Part shown: piece by piece, positions 33,661-43,129 of the stretch
How the letters are laid out: every line of letters starts with the position of its first letter
Position numbering within the stretch: position 1 is the first letter of the stretch
Assembly (NCBI RefSeq): GCF_900105905.1
Contig: NZ_FNSV01000005.1
Location: 1,364,001-1,428,000 of the forward strand
DNA length: 64,000 nucleotides
Reading direction: 5' to 3'
DNA from: Rhodococcus koreensis
Lineage (GTDB): Bacteria > Actinomycetota > Actinomycetes > Mycobacteriales > Mycobacteriaceae
The notes under the pieces: model-generated
Database searches by the model: none
What the model was told of the DNA's origin: nothing
The model's input: the letters and a program-made list of their open reading frames with translations, nothing else
Program-made: the position numbers and the translations under genes

Positions 33661-36585
33661 CTAGTCGCGCGGCTTTTCCCGAAGCTCGTAGGCCTCGATG
33701 ACGTCACCGACCTTGATGTCGGAGTAGGTGAGCGTCAAACCGCACTCGTAACCCTCGCGTACCTCGACAGCGTCCTCCTTCTCCCGCTTCAGCGAGGAGA
33801 TGGTGACGGTCTCGGCGACAACCGTGTTGTCACGCAGCAGCCGGGCCTTCGCATTGCGACGGATGGTACCCGAGGTGACGAGGCAACCGGCAATGTTGCC
33901 GACCTTGGACGAACGGAACATCGCGCGGATCTCCGCCTTGCCCAGCTCGACCTCTTCGTAGATCGGCTTGAGCATGCCCTTGAGAGCCTTCTCGACCTCG
34001 TCGATGGCCTGGTAGATCACCGAGTAGTACCGGATGTCGACGCCCTCGCGGTTCGCCAACTCGGTCGCCTTGCCCTCGGCGCGCACGTTGAACCCGATGA
34101 TGATCGCGTTCGACGCAGCGGCCAGGTTGACGTTGGTCTCGGTGACGCCACCGACACCGCGGTCGATGACCCGCAACTGCACCTCGTCGTCGATCTCGAT
34201 GCCGTGCAGCGCCTCTTCCAAGGCCTCCACGGTTCCCGAGTTGTCGCCCTTGAGGATGAGGTTGAGCTGCGACGTCTCCTTGAGAGCCGAATCCAGGTCC
34301 TCGAGGCTGATGCGCTTGCGACTCTTCGCGGCCAGAGCGTTGCGCTTCCGCGCATTGCGCCGGTCGGCGATCTGACGGGCGATGCGGTCCTCGTCGACCA
34401 CGAGCAGGTTGTCGCCTGCACCGGGGACCGACGTGAAGCCGACCACCTGGACGGGACGCGAGGGCAGGGCCTCGAGCACGTCGTCGCCGTGCTCGTCGAC
34501 CATGCGGCGCACACGTCCGTATGCGTCGCCGGCCACGATCGAGTCGCCGACCCGCAGCGTTCCGCGCTGGATGAGCACGGTCGCGACGGGGCCGCGTCCA
34601 CGGTCGAGGTGCGCCTCGATGGCGACACCCTGAGCGTCCATGTCCGGGTTGGCCCGCAGGTCCAGGGCGGCGTCCGCCGTCAACAGCACTGCTTCGAGCA
34701 GCGCGTCGATGTTGGTGCCCTGCTTCGCCGAGATGTCGACGAACATGGTGTCTCCGCCGTATTCCTCGGTGACCAGTCCGTACTCGGTGAGCTGCTGCCG
34801 GATCTTGTCCGGGTTCGCGCCTTCCTTGTCGATCTTGTTCACCGCGACCACGATCGGCACGTCGGCCGCCTGGGCGTGGTTGATCGCTTCCACCGTCTGC
34901 GGCATGACGCCGTCGTCGGCGGCGACGACCAGGATCGCGAGGTCGGTGGCCTTGGCACCACGGGCACGCATGGCCGTGAAGGCCTCGTGACCGGGGGTGT
35001 CGATGAACGTCACGAGACGCTCGTTGCCGTCGAGCTCGGTCAGCACCTGGTAGGCACCGATGTGCTGCGTGATGCCGCCGGCCTCGCCCTCACGGACGTT
35101 GGCCTTGCGGATCGTGTCGAGCAGTCGGGTCTTACCGTGGTCGACGTGGCCCATGACGGTGACCACCGGCGGCCGGGACTCGAGGTCCTCTTCGCCGCCC
35201 TCGTCCTCGCCGTAGGTGAGGTCGAAGCTGTCGAGCAGCTCGCGGTCCTCGTCCTCCGGGCTGACGACCTGGACGACGTAGTTCATCTCGCCGCCGAGCA
35301 GTTCCAGCGTCTCGTCGTTGACCGACTGGGTCGCCGTCACCATCTCGCCGAGGTTGAACAGTGCCTGCACCAACGCTGCGGGGTTCGCGTCGATCTTCTC
35401 CGCGAAGTCCGACAGGGAAGCACCGCGGGCGAGGCGAATGGTCTCGCCGTTGCCACGGGGCAACCGCACGCCGCCGACGGCGGGCGCCTGCATGGAATCG
35501 TATTCCTGGCGCTTCTGACGCTTCGACTTGCGACCACGACGCGGGGCGCCACCGGGACGACCGAAGGCACCTGCTGCCGCACCGCGCTGACCGGGGCGTC
35601 CACCGCCACCGGGACGACCGCGGAAACCACCTGCGGGTGCTCCGCCACCGGGCGCGCCTGCGCCGGCACCGGGGGCTCCGCCGCCGCGGTATCCACCGCC
35701 GCCGCCACCGGGACGACCGCCGGGGGCTCCGCCGGGACGGCCGGGACGACCGCCGGGAGCGGGACGTGCCGAACGAGCGGGCATCGCGCCCGGGTTGGGG
35801 CGAGGAGGCATCGAGCCGGGGCTGGGACGAGGTCCACCCTGACCCGGTGCCGGACGGGGACCGCCCTGGCCGGGAGCCGGACGGGGTCCACCCTGACCGG
35901 GAGCCGGACGAGGTCCGCCCTGACCCGGTGCCGGACGAGGTCCACCCTGGCCGGGAGCCGGACGGGGTGCACCCGGACGCGGCGCGCCGGGAGCGGGACG
36001 GGGTGCCGGACGCTCGGCCGGAGCCGAGGAGTACGGGTTGTTACCGACGCGCGGGGGCTTCGGGCCGGGACGGGGTCCGCCGGGCTTGGCGCCCGTGGAC
36101 GGAGCCGCGGGAGCACTGGCCGCCGCCGGGGCGGCCGGGGCTGCGGGTGCGGCCGGAGCCGGGGCAGCCGGGGTGGGGCGACCGGGCTTGGGAGCATTGC
36201 TCGCCGGTGCGGCCGGGGTGACTGCGCTCGCTGCGGGTGCGGCCGGTGCCGGGGCCTGAGCCTCGGGAGTGGGCGCGGGTGCTGCTGCAGCGGGTGCGGC
36301 CGGAGCCGGGGCTGCCGGCTTGGGGCCGGGACGGGGTCCGCCCGGCTTGGCCGAGGTCACGGGGGCGCTCGGCGCGGGCGCGCCGGGCTTGGCAGCCGGA
36401 CGGGCTGCGGAATCGGCCGACTTCGCCGACGGGAAGGACTCCCGCAGACGCCTGGCGACGGGCGCCTCCACTGTGGAGGACGCCGACTTCACGAACTCGC
36501 CCTGCTCCTTGAGCGTTGCGAGTAGTTCTTTACTTGTGACACCGAGTTCTTTAGCCAACTCGTGCACGCGGGCCTTGCCTGCCAC
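33661..36585 (-). CDS. infB: Translation initiation factor IF-2
   Basis: A protein of about 974 residues that positions initiator tRNA on the ribosome using GTP. The N-terminal IF2-N helix bundle ([20 protein letters not shown]) is followed by a long low-complexity region, residues about 60-370, rich in Ala, Pro and Gly. The GTPase domain, from about residue 475, shows [29 protein letters not shown] and VAVNKIDKE. Domains II-IV complete the C-terminal third. The GTG at 36585 ([12 protein letters not shown]) follows GAGGAG and gives the family N-terminus. The low-complexity part includes six copies of a 9-residue repeat. Confidence 0.96.
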   Translation of the reverse strand: MAGKARVHELAKELGVTSKELLATLKEQGEFVKSASSTVEAPVARRLRESFPSAKSADSAARPAAKPGAPAPSAPVTSAKPGGPRPGPKPAAPAPAAPAAAAPAPTPEAQAPAPAAPAASAVTPAAPASNAPKPGRPTPAAPAPAAPAAPAAPAAASAPAAPSTGAKPGGPRPGPKPPRVGNNPYSSAPAERPAPRPAPGAPRPGAPRPAPGQGGPRPAPGQGGPRPAPGQGGPRPAPGQGGPRPAPGQGGPRPSPGSMPPRPNPGAMPARSARPAPGGRPGRPGGAPGGRPGGGGGGYRGGGAPGAGAGAPGGGAPAGGFRGRPGGGGRPGQRGAAAGAFGRPGGAPRRGRKSKRQKRQEYDSMQAPAVGGVRLPRGNGETIRLARGASLSDFAEKIDANPAALVQALFNLGEMVTATQSVNDETLELLGGEMNYVVQVVSPEDEDRELLDSFDLTYGEDEGGEEDLESRPPVVTVMGHVDHGKTRLLDTIRKANVREGEAGGITQHIGAYQVLTELDGNERLVTFIDTPGHEAFTAMRARGAKATDLAILVVAADDGVMPQTVEAINHAQAADVPIVVAVNKIDKEGANPDKIRQQLTEYGLVTEEYGGDTMFVDISAKQGTNIDALLEAVLLTADAALDLRANPDMDAQGVAIEAHLDRGRGPVATVLIQRGTLRVGDSIVAGDAYGRVRRMVDEHGDDVLEALPSRPVQVVGFTSVPGAGDNLLVVDEDRIARQIADRRNARKRNALAAKSRKRISLEDLDSALKETSQLNLILKGDNSGTVEALEEALHGIEIDDEVQLRVIDRGVGGVTETNVNLAAASNAIIIGFNVRAEGKATELANREGVDIRYYSVIYQAIDEVEKALKGMLKPIYEEVELGKAEIRAMFRSSKVGNIAGCLVTSGTIRRNAKARLLRDNTVVAETVTISSLKREKEDAVEVREGYECGLTLTYSDIKVGDVIEAYELREKPRD
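35797..35958 (-). repeat. Six 27-bp tandem repeats inside infB
   Basis: Six in-frame copies encode APGQGGPRP back to back, residues about 210-263 of IF-2. Copies differ at third positions, so the protein repeat is under more constraint than the DNA. Copy number probably varies between strains by slippage. Confidence 0.9.
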
Positions 36586-36690
36586 TGCTCTCCTCACTGA
36601 TGAGGTCGAGCAGGAGGCTCCCCTGAGAGGGGCCCGCACGACCTCGGGTTATCTCCGATGGACGATCATCGCTGGTGCTTCACGGTGTGC

Positions 36691-37044
36691 TCATGAGTGC
36701 TTGTGCCTGTTCTGTTCGAGAGGTACTGCTCTGGGTGGGTGCCCTGCGCGTACCCAGTGGTCGACTTCTGACGTGTCGACACTTCCGGACACTCGCAGCG
36801 CTCTGCCGAATGCTCGGCGTCGTTCCGCGAGACTCAGGCAAACCTCGACGGGGTGCAGCCACGCACCTCGACCGGGAAGCCTGCGCCTCGGGTCCGGGGC
36901 GAGAACATGACCTTGCGGCCCGCTCTCACTAACCACAACCCTGAGCAGATCGACAGCCAGCGCGCGCTCCCTACATCCTATGCATGTTCGGACCGGTGAA
37001 CCGGTAGGAACGCGCGCGGAATCGGGATGCTCATGCTGAACCAT
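36691..37044 (-). CDS. ylxR: YlxR family RNA-binding protein
   Basis: A 117-residue protein of the YlxR/RnpM family (DUF448). The defining block PVRTCIGCRERALAVDLLRV occurs near residue 16, followed by GRGAWLHPVEVCLSLAERRR, where the family's GRGA(W/Y) motif is clear. Members bind RNA; in Bacillus subtilis the protein binds and modulates RNase P. It occupies the conserved slot between nusA and infB. The start is taken as the ATG at 37044, 44 bases after nusA; upstream in-frame codons could extend it by 16 residues. Confidence 0.9.
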   Translation of the reverse strand: MVQHEHPDSARVPTGSPVRTCIGCRERALAVDLLRVVVSESGPQGHVLAPDPRRRLPGRGAWLHPVEVCLSLAERRRAFGRALRVSGSVDTSEVDHWVRAGHPPRAVPLEQNRHKHS

Positions 37045-37088
37045 TGACCACTCTACCGCCGACTTGCCCCGATCTCCGCATTCCCGGC

Positions 37089-38120
37089 TCAACGACTGGT
37101 CGCGGCGGGTCCGCCTGCCGACTCGGGAGCGGGTGCGGCGTCACTGCGGATATCGATTCGCCACCCGGTCAAGCGCGCAGCAAGACGGGCATTTTGCCCT
37201 TCCTTGCCGATGGCGAGGGACAGCTGGAAGTCGGGGACGACGACACGCGCGGCCCGGGCCTCCGGATCCACGACAGTGACGGAGACCACTTTCGACGGTG
37301 ACAGCGCGTTGCCGACGAACCGGGCCGGGTCGTCGTCGAAGTCGATGATGTCGATCTTCTCACCGGCGAGCTCACTCATCACGTTGCGCACCCGCTGACC
37401 CATCGGCCCGATGCATGCGCCCTTCGCATTCAGCCCCTGCACCCGCGACTGGACGGCGATCTTCGACCGGTGGCCTGCCTCCCGGGCGACGGCGATGATC
37501 TCGACCGAGCCGTCCGCGATTTCCGGAACCTCGAGCGCGAACAGTTTGCGCACGAGGTTCGGGTGGGTGCGCGACAACGTGATCTGCGGCCCGCGCTGTC
37601 CGCGGGCGACACCGACGACGTAACACTTGAGCCGCTCGCCGTGTTCGTAGTTCTCCCCGGGCACCTGCTCGGCGGGCGGGATCAGGCCCTCGGCGCCGCT
37701 GGCCTCGCTCCCGATCCGCACCACGACCATGCCGCGCGAGTTCGCCCGGGTGTCGCGCTGGATCACGCCGCCGACGATCTCACCCTCATGGGTGGAGTAC
37801 TCGCCGAAGCTCCGCTCGTGCTCGGCGTCGCGCAGCCGCTGGAGAATGACCTGGCGCGCGGTGGTCGCCGCGATCCGGCCGAAACCTTCCGGGGTGTCGT
37901 CCCACTCCTCGCCGACCATGTTGCCGTCGGAGTCGACGTCGTGCGCCATCACCCGCACGATGCCGCTCTTGGTGTCGACGTCGATCCGGGCGTGCTGCTG
38001 ATGCCCCTCGGTGTGCCGGTAGGCGGTGAGCAGCGCCGTCTGGATGGTCGAGATGACGGTCTCGATCGAGATGCCCTTGTCGGCTTCGATGGCGCGTAGC
38101 GCCGCAATGTCGATATTCAC
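37089..38120 (-). CDS. nusA: Transcription elongation/termination factor NusA
   Basis: A 343-residue factor that binds RNA polymerase and nascent RNA and controls pausing, termination and rRNA antitermination. The N-terminal polymerase-binding domain ([18 protein letters not shown]) is followed by S1 ([20 protein letters not shown]) and two KH domains, the first with [20 protein letters not shown] and the second with [20 protein letters not shown]. Like other actinobacterial NusA it lacks the C-terminal acidic repeats of E. coli. The ATG at 38120 overlaps the rimP stop by 4 bases. Confidence 0.97.
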   Translation of the reverse strand: MNIDIAALRAIEADKGISIETVISTIQTALLTAYRHTEGHQQHARIDVDTKSGIVRVMAHDVDSDGNMVGEEWDDTPEGFGRIAATTARQVILQRLRDAEHERSFGEYSTHEGEIVGGVIQRDTRANSRGMVVVRIGSEASGAEGLIPPAEQVPGENYEHGERLKCYVVGVARGQRGPQITLSRTHPNLVRKLFALEVPEIADGSVEIIAVAREAGHRSKIAVQSRVQGLNAKGACIGPMGQRVRNVMSELAGEKIDIIDFDDDPARFVGNALSPSKVVSVTVVDPEARAARVVVPDFQLSLAIGKEGQNARLAARLTGWRIDIRSDAAPAPESAGGPAATSR

Positions 38121-38689
38121 TTGTCCAGCCCCTCTACTACTTCTTCATCTTCCGACGCGTCTGCGTCCGCAGGTGCCACGCGACCCTCGGGTATTCCGCC
38201 GGCGAGTTCCAGCTCCCTCGGGTCGGGTTTCGAGAATTCCACCTGCACAACAGCTTTCTGAATGTCCGGGAGCGCGATGCGCCGAACGTCCGGACCGGTG
38301 CGCGAGCCGATCACCACCGCGACCGAGTCGCCGTCGAGGGCCCCGATCCGGCCCACGACGGTCTCGTGCGCGAGGTCGATCCGGGCCTTGCGGCCGCGGG
38401 CCCGCTGCCAGTGCCGCTCGTGCGTGAGCGGCCGGTCGATGCCGGGAGACGTGACCTCGAGCGTGTACGGGGACTCCCCGAAATCGGACACCGAGTCGAA
38501 CACCTCGGAGATCTCGTGGCTGAGGTTCGCGACCGCGTCGAGTTCGAGCCCGGCGTCGCTGTCCACCATGATCCGGACTGCGCTGTGCCTGCCCGCGAGG
38601 GTGACCGCAACGTCCTCCAAGTCGTAGCCCTGGCGTTGGACCAGATCGGAGATGAGCTCCGTCACCCTCTCCTTGGATGGAACCGGCAT
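38117..38689 (-). CDS. rimP: Ribosome maturation factor RimP
   Basis: A 190-residue factor needed for 30S subunit maturation. The N-terminal domain has [20 protein letters not shown] and [16 protein letters not shown], and the signature [20 protein letters not shown] joins to the C-terminal SH3-like domain. The tail is acidic ([12 protein letters not shown]). The ATG at 38689 follows GAGGAGC with good spacing. It is the first gene of the minus-strand run leading to truB; its promoter must lie in the 190 bases up to the divergent lipoprotein gene. Confidence 0.95.
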   Translation of the reverse strand: MPVPSKERVTELISDLVQRQGYDLEDVAVTLAGRHSAVRIMVDSDAGLELDAVANLSHEISEVFDSVSDFGESPYTLEVTSPGIDRPLTHERHWQRARGRKARIDLAHETVVGRIGALDGDSVAVVIGSRTGPDVRRIALPDIQKAVVQVEFSKPDPRELELAGGIPEGRVAPADADASEDEEVVEGLDK

Positions 38690-38880
38690 CGGGGAAGCTC
38701 CTCGTTTCAGTTGTCGCTCGTCGTGTGTCGTGGTCTGCAGGTCACCGTGCCGCACAGGGCAGCACCTCGAACCCGTCGGGACGGGTTCGAGCATCTAAGA
38801 GTAACGCCGATTCGAGGCGCCCGTGACCAGCCCCGGTGCTCGATTCCCGGGATCGCGGCCCGACCTGGCACCATGGACCG

Positions 38881-39414
38881 GTGCTCATGCCCACCGTCTC
38901 CCGGCCCCCGACATCCGGTCCGGCCGTGTCCCGGCGCACCGCTCTCCGGTTCGCAGCAGCCTCCGCGTTCGGCGTCGCGAGCGTCCCCGTGCTGGCGGGA
39001 TGCGCAGACGGCGAGGACGCCGACACCGAGGTCGATTCACTGGTCGCGCAGTCGCGTCTGGCGCGTCGCGACGCCGCGGGCGCGGCGGCGACCATCGCAC
39101 TACTGCCCGACCGCGGCGCGGCACTCGAACTCGTCCGCGCCCAGCGCACCGCGCACGCCGACGCGTTGGACGCCGAAATCGCCAGGGCCGCGGGAACTTA
39201 CCCGGACGGCACCGCGCCGACCACATCCGCTCCCCCGTCGGCGACACCGACCGCACCCGCGCCTCCGCCCGGTCTCGAGCAATTGCGGGCCGACCTGGCC
39301 GAGTCGCAGCGCAGTGCAGCCGACTCGGCACGCGCGCTGACCGCGTACCGCGCGGGACTGTGTGCGTCGATCAGCGCCGCGTGCGGAACGTACCTGGCGG
39401 TGGTGCTGCCGTGA
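38881..39414 (+). CDS. Tat-exported lipoprotein (Rv2843-like)
   Basis: A protein of about 177 residues. SRRTALRF near residue 15 is a twin-arginine motif; the hydrophobic stretch and lipobox LAGC follow near residue 40, so it is probably Tat-exported and lipid-anchored. The mature part is alanine-rich and helical (SRLARRDAAGAAATIALLPD) with a proline/threonine linker. It corresponds in position to M. tuberculosis Rv2843, next to rimP. The GTG at 38881 is the likely start, as it lies 15 residues before the RR pair. Its stop overlaps the next gene by 4 bases, so the two proteins probably act together. Confidence 0.75.
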   Translation: MLMPTVSRPPTSGPAVSRRTALRFAAASAFGVASVPVLAGCADGEDADTEVDSLVAQSRLARRDAAGAAATIALLPDRGAALELVRAQRTAHADALDAEIARAAGTYPDGTAPTTSAPPSATPTAPAPPPGLEQLRADLAESQRSAADSARALTAYRAGLCASISAACGTYLAVVLP

Positions 39415-39854
39415 CGACACCCACCGAAGCCGAGAGCAGGAGCCTCGGCGACGCGCTGGCCGCCGAACATTCCGCGGTGTTCGCCTACGGGGTGGTCGCC
39501 GCCTTCTCGAATCCCACGCGGGCGGCGCAGGTGGCCACCGCCGCCGCGGCCCACCGGGCCCGCCGGGACGAACTCCTGGACACGCTGACCGCGGCGGGCC
39601 TGACGGCCCCGGCCGCCGAAGCGGGCTACACGCTGCCGTTCCCGGTCACCGACCCGATCACCGCCGCGCAACTCGCGGCCCAGGTCGAGGCGGACACCGC
39701 GGTCGCGTGGCGGGCGGTCGTCGAACACGGCGAGACGGCGGACACCCGGACGCTCGGCGTGACCGCGCTGACCGACGCCGCCGTCCGGGAGGCCACCTGG
39801 CGGGTGGCACTCGGAACCGATCCGGTGGCCGACCCGTTTCCCGGCCAACCCTGA
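39411..39854 (+). CDS. Ferritin-like DUF4439 protein
   Basis: A 147-residue, almost wholly helical protein of the DUF4439 ferritin-like family. Helix one begins GDALAAEHSAVFAYGVVAAF, with the Glu-x-x-x-Tyr pattern expected of that fold; helix two has AAHRARRDELLDTL, and the last helix ends REATWRVALG. Whether it binds metal is not shown. It matches the position of M. tuberculosis Rv2844. The GTG at 39411 overlaps the Tat lipoprotein stop (GTGA), implying coupled translation of the exported and cytoplasmic partners. Confidence 0.82.
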   Translation: MTTPTEAESRSLGDALAAEHSAVFAYGVVAAFSNPTRAAQVATAAAAHRARRDELLDTLTAAGLTAPAAEAGYTLPFPVTDPITAAQLAAQVEADTAVAWRAVVEHGETADTRTLGVTALTDAAVREATWRVALGTDPVADPFPGQP

Positions 39855-39952
39855 CACGGAGGTTCCCGCCCACCGGGATTGTGCCCCCACCCGGCGCGCT
39901 CCCGGCTTAGCGTCTCTCCCGACACACTGAACGGCAACGGGAGGACGGCGGC

Positions 39953-40438
39953 GTGGACGAACGCTCGGTGGAGCAGCGTGTGGCGGACCTGGAGCGGGTG
40001 ACCGCGATCAAGGCCCTCAAGTACCGCTACTGGCGAGCGTGCGACGGCAAGGATCCGGACGCGTTCCGTGCCTGCTTCGTCGCGTCCGGGGCGTCCGTCG
40101 ACTTCGGCCCCCTCGGCCGGTTCGACGACGCCGACCGGCTCACGGACGTCTTCCGCAGGATCGCGCTCCACGAGGTGGACGGCAAGCACGTGATCCTGGA
40201 CATGCACCACGGCTTCCATCCGGATATCGTGCTGCGCGGCGACACCGAGGCGACCGGTACGTGGACGCTGCAGTTCCGCCAGGTCGATCTGCTGAAGCGG
40301 ACGGAAACCGTGTCCGCCGGCGAGTACGACGACGCCTACCGCTTCGAGGACTGCGAATGGCGAATGTCGCGATGCCACTTCACCACTCGATGGTCGATCA
40401 CCCGCCCGCTCACCGAGGACACGGTGGTCGTCCAGTGA
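39953..40438 (+). CDS. SnoaL-like/NTF2-fold protein
   Basis: A 161-residue protein of the SnoaL-like NTF2 superfamily. It opens with VADLERVTAIKALKYRYWRA, the usual first helix, followed by a small alpha-beta cone containing IVLRGDTEATGTWTLQF. Relatives include hydratases, isomerases and dehydratases acting on polyketide, steroid or aromatic intermediates, and also non-catalytic forms. It overlaps the next gene, a short-chain dehydrogenase, by 4 bases, so the two probably serve one small catabolic or modifying step. The GTG at 39953 follows GGGAGGACGG. Confidence 0.8.
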   Translation: MDERSVEQRVADLERVTAIKALKYRYWRACDGKDPDAFRACFVASGASVDFGPLGRFDDADRLTDVFRRIALHEVDGKHVILDMHHGFHPDIVLRGDTEATGTWTLQFRQVDLLKRTETVSAGEYDDAYRFEDCEWRMSRCHFTTRWSITRPLTEDTVVVQ

Positions 40439-41262
40439 GCGCCGGGGTAGCACTGGTCACCGGGGGAAGCCGCGGCGTCGGCAAGGGCGTCGCGACCGCG
40501 CTGGGGGCCGCCGGGTGGACTGTCTACGTCACCGGACGCGGCCCGGTGACCGCGGACAGCCCGCTGTCGGCGTCCGCGCGGGCGGTCACCGACGCCGGGG
40601 GCACCGGCATCGCGGTGACGTGCGATCACCGCATCGACGAGGAGGTGCACGCCCTGTTCGCCCGGATCTCGGACGAGCAGTCAGGCCGACTCGACCTGCT
40701 GGTCAACAACGTGTGGGCCGCCCCCGCGGGATTCGGCGGGTTCAGCACACCGTTCTGGGAACGGCCCCTCGGCGACTGGGACTCGCTGATCGGCGTCGGA
40801 CTGCGCGCCCATTACGTCGCGTCCGTGGAGGCAGCGCGGTTGATGGTGCCCCGGCGGTCCGGGTTGATCGCGAACATCTCGTCGTTCGGGACCCGGGGAC
40901 ATCTCCACTCGGTGCTCTACGGCATGTCCAAGGCCGGGTTGGACAAGATGGCCAGCGACATGGCGGCGGAGCTGGCTCCGCACGACGTCCGTGCGGTCTC
41001 GCTGTGGCCGGGCATCGTGCGCACGGAGATGATCGTCGCCAGCGGGATGGAGACCATTGCCGGCTTTCCCGTGGCGGACGCCGAGTCTCCCGAGTTCGTC
41101 GGCGAGGTGATCTGCGCCCTCACCGCGGACCCCACCCTGCCGGACCGCAGCGGCCACACCTTCGTGACGGCGGAGCTGGCCGTCGAATACCGCATCACCG
41201 ACACGCAGGGCCGCACCCCGCCGTCGCACCGGGAACCGTTCGGCGGCGGCCCCCTGTTCTGA
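40435..41262 (+). CDS. Short-chain dehydrogenase/reductase
   Basis: A 275-residue NAD(P)-dependent oxidoreductase. The Rossmann motif VTGGSRGVGKGVATALG is at the N-terminus, followed by LLVNNVWAAPAG (the NNAG position reads NNVW) and the catalytic set in ISSFGTRG and YGMSKAG. The N-terminal GSRG arginine may favour NADPH. The substrate is unknown. The GTG at 40435 overlaps the SnoaL-like stop by 4 bases. It ends 10 bases from the convergent ABC permease gene, leaving no room for a conventional terminator. Confidence 0.9.
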   Translation: MSAGVALVTGGSRGVGKGVATALGAAGWTVYVTGRGPVTADSPLSASARAVTDAGGTGIAVTCDHRIDEEVHALFARISDEQSGRLDLLVNNVWAAPAGFGGFSTPFWERPLGDWDSLIGVGLRAHYVASVEAARLMVPRRSGLIANISSFGTRGHLHSVLYGMSKAGLDKMASDMAAELAPHDVRAVSLWPGIVRTEMIVASGMETIAGFPVADAESPEFVGEVICALTADPTLPDRSGHTFVTAELAVEYRITDTQGRTPPSHREPFGGGPLF

Positions 41263-41272
41263 GCCGTGGCCG

Positions 41273-42121
41273 TCAGTTCACGTCGCGGCGGCGGACGAGC
41301 CAGATCGTGCCTGCCGCGAACGCGGCGACGTAGCCGGCCAGGACGAGCACCGACGTGCTGCCGTCGAGGATGTTCAGGACTCCGGGGGTGGTGTCGCCGC
41401 CGAAGTCGCGGAGTGAGCCGGCCAGCGAGCCCGCGGCGGTGCCGGGGAGGAAGTCCGTCACCACCGACACGGGGTCGAGGACGGCGGCGACTCCGCGGAG
41501 CAGGTTTTCGACCACCAGCACCCACACGAGCCCGAGACCGACGGACAACGCGGGCCCCCGCGCGAGGGCGCCGACGAGGACACCGGCCGCGGTCCACATG
41601 GCGAGGATGAGCATCCCGGAGGCGAGCGCCTTCAGCATCGCCGAGGCGGCAGGCAGATTCGCCGGCTCCGATTCGACCGCGGCGATGACGGTGGCCACGC
41701 CGACGTCGACGGCCGCCACGGTGACGACCAGTCCGATCACGACGGTCAGCAGCGCGAGGAGTGTTCCGGCGAGCGCGGCCGATCGCGAAGGGCCCTGGGT
41801 GAACACGGTCTTCCACGTCCCCCACCCATAGCCGCTGCCGATGGTGAGCGCGCCGAGGATGAGCATCAGCGCACCCCCGAACATGGCCATGCCCTGGGTG
41901 AACACCTGCGGCACCGCCGAGGGCAGCATCTGCGCGAGCAGCACGTCCGGGGGCGCCGACGACGCCATGTCGGTGGTGCCGCCGGTCTTGAACGTGATGT
42001 AGTTGAACAGATAGACGAAGACCAGGTTCAGCACGATCCACGCGGCGAGCAGCACCCACATCGACGGCCACTTCCGCAGTCGGAGAAGCTCTGCTCGCGT
42101 GCCGGCGATCACTGCATTCAT
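41273..42121 (-). CDS. ABC-2 type transporter permease
   Basis: A 282-residue integral membrane protein with six hydrophobic segments. The first follows MNAVIAGTRAELLRLRKWPS, typical of ABC-2 permeases. A sizeable extracytoplasmic loop after it holds GGTTDMASSAPPDVLLAQ. Such proteins pair with a DRR-type ATPase to export drugs, peptides or lipids. The ATG at 42121 overlaps the ATPase gene stop by 4 bases. The divergent two-component system probably controls the pair. Confidence 0.85.
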   Translation of the reverse strand: MNAVIAGTRAELLRLRKWPSMWVLLAAWIVLNLVFVYLFNYITFKTGGTTDMASSAPPDVLLAQMLPSAVPQVFTQGMAMFGGALMLILGALTIGSGYGWGTWKTVFTQGPSRSAALAGTLLALLTVVIGLVVTVAAVDVGVATVIAAVESEPANLPAASAMLKALASGMLILAMWTAAGVLVGALARGPALSVGLGLVWVLVVENLLRGVAAVLDPVSVVTDFLPGTAAGSLAGSLRDFGGDTTPGVLNILDGSTSVLVLAGYVAAFAAGTIWLVRRRDVN

Positions 42122-43056
42122 GACATTCTCCTCGGTTCGTTGCTCGCCGTGCGGTCGCCGGGATTGCTGTCGGACGTCATCGCGAAGAAGACGTCCTCGA
42201 GCGATCGCTCCCGCCGGGACAACTCGTACAGGTCGATTCCCGCGTCGACGAGAACACGGGCCACCTTCGGGGCCAGTTCGGGCGACACGGCGACGGCGAG
42301 CGCGTCACCCACTGTGTCGACGACGTCGCGCCCCAGCAGTTCCGCGAGCACCGCCGCGGCCCGTTCCCGCGGATCGGCGCGTACCAGCAGGCTGGTGCCG
42401 CCGCGAAGTTCGGCGACGGTGGACTGCGCGATCAGCTCGCCGCGTGAGATCACGCCGACGCGATCGCAGATCTCCTGCACCTCGCTGAGCATGTGGCTGG
42501 ACAGCATCACGGAATGCCCGGAATCGGCGAGTTCGACTATCAGTTCCCGCATCTCGGCCATCCCCGCCGGGTCGAGACCGTTGGTGGGTTCGTCGAGGAT
42601 CAGCAGGTCGGGTTCGCCGAGGAGTGCGGCCGCGACACCGAGGCGCTGCTTCATCCCGAGCGAGTAGGTGCGGAACCGGTCGTGCCCGCGATGGCGCAGG
42701 CCCACCCGGTGCAGCGCGGATTCCACCGCGTCGTCCTGCAGCCGGCGGCATCTGCTCAGCACCCGCAGGTTGTCGCGACCGGACAGGTAGGGGAAGAAGC
42801 CGGGGCCTTCGATCAGCACACCGGTGCGCGCCGCCACCGCGCCGTCACCGGGTGCGCACCCGAAGAGCGTCGCGGTCCCGGAGGTCGGCCGGACGAGGCC
42901 CGTGAGCATGCGCAGTGTGGTGGTCTTGCCTGCGCCGTTCGGTCCGAGGAACCCGTACACCTCGCCCGCCCGCACGGTCAGGCTGACGGCGTCGACCGCC
43001 GCGTGTTCGCCGTAGCGTTTGGTCAACCTGTCGGTGACCACGATGTCGGAAGTCAT
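42118..43056 (-). CDS. ABC exporter ATPase
   Basis: A 312-residue ATPase of the DRR/CcmA class. Walker A FLGPNGAGKTTTLRML, signature YSLGMKQRLGVAAALLGEP, Walker B LLILDEPTNGLDPAG and H-loop MLSSHMLSE are all present. The C-terminal 80 residues form the small accessory domain found in drug or bacteriocin exporters. The ATG at 43056 (MTSDIVVTDRLTKRYG) gives the family N-terminus. It is divergent from the sensor kinase gene, 73 bases away, so promoter and operator for both directions are packed there. Confidence 0.92.
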   Translation of the reverse strand: MTSDIVVTDRLTKRYGEHAAVDAVSLTVRAGEVYGFLGPNGAGKTTTLRMLTGLVRPTSGTATLFGCAPGDGAVAARTGVLIEGPGFFPYLSGRDNLRVLSRCRRLQDDAVESALHRVGLRHRGHDRFRTYSLGMKQRLGVAAALLGEPDLLILDEPTNGLDPAGMAEMRELIVELADSGHSVMLSSHMLSEVQEICDRVGVISRGELIAQSTVAELRGGTSLLVRADPRERAAAVLAELLGRDVVDTVGDALAVAVSPELAPKVARVLVDAGIDLYELSRRERSLEDVFFAMTSDSNPGDRTASNEPRRMS

Positions 43057-43129
43057 GGCTCCAGCCTCGGCCCCGCGGACGGCGCGCACATCCGCCTGCG
43101 CGCGTCTTCTCGCGTACGTGCCGCGGACG

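Noticed and set aside
35797..35958. CRISPR-like array
   Set aside because: The repeats are contiguous, in frame with infB and have no spacers.
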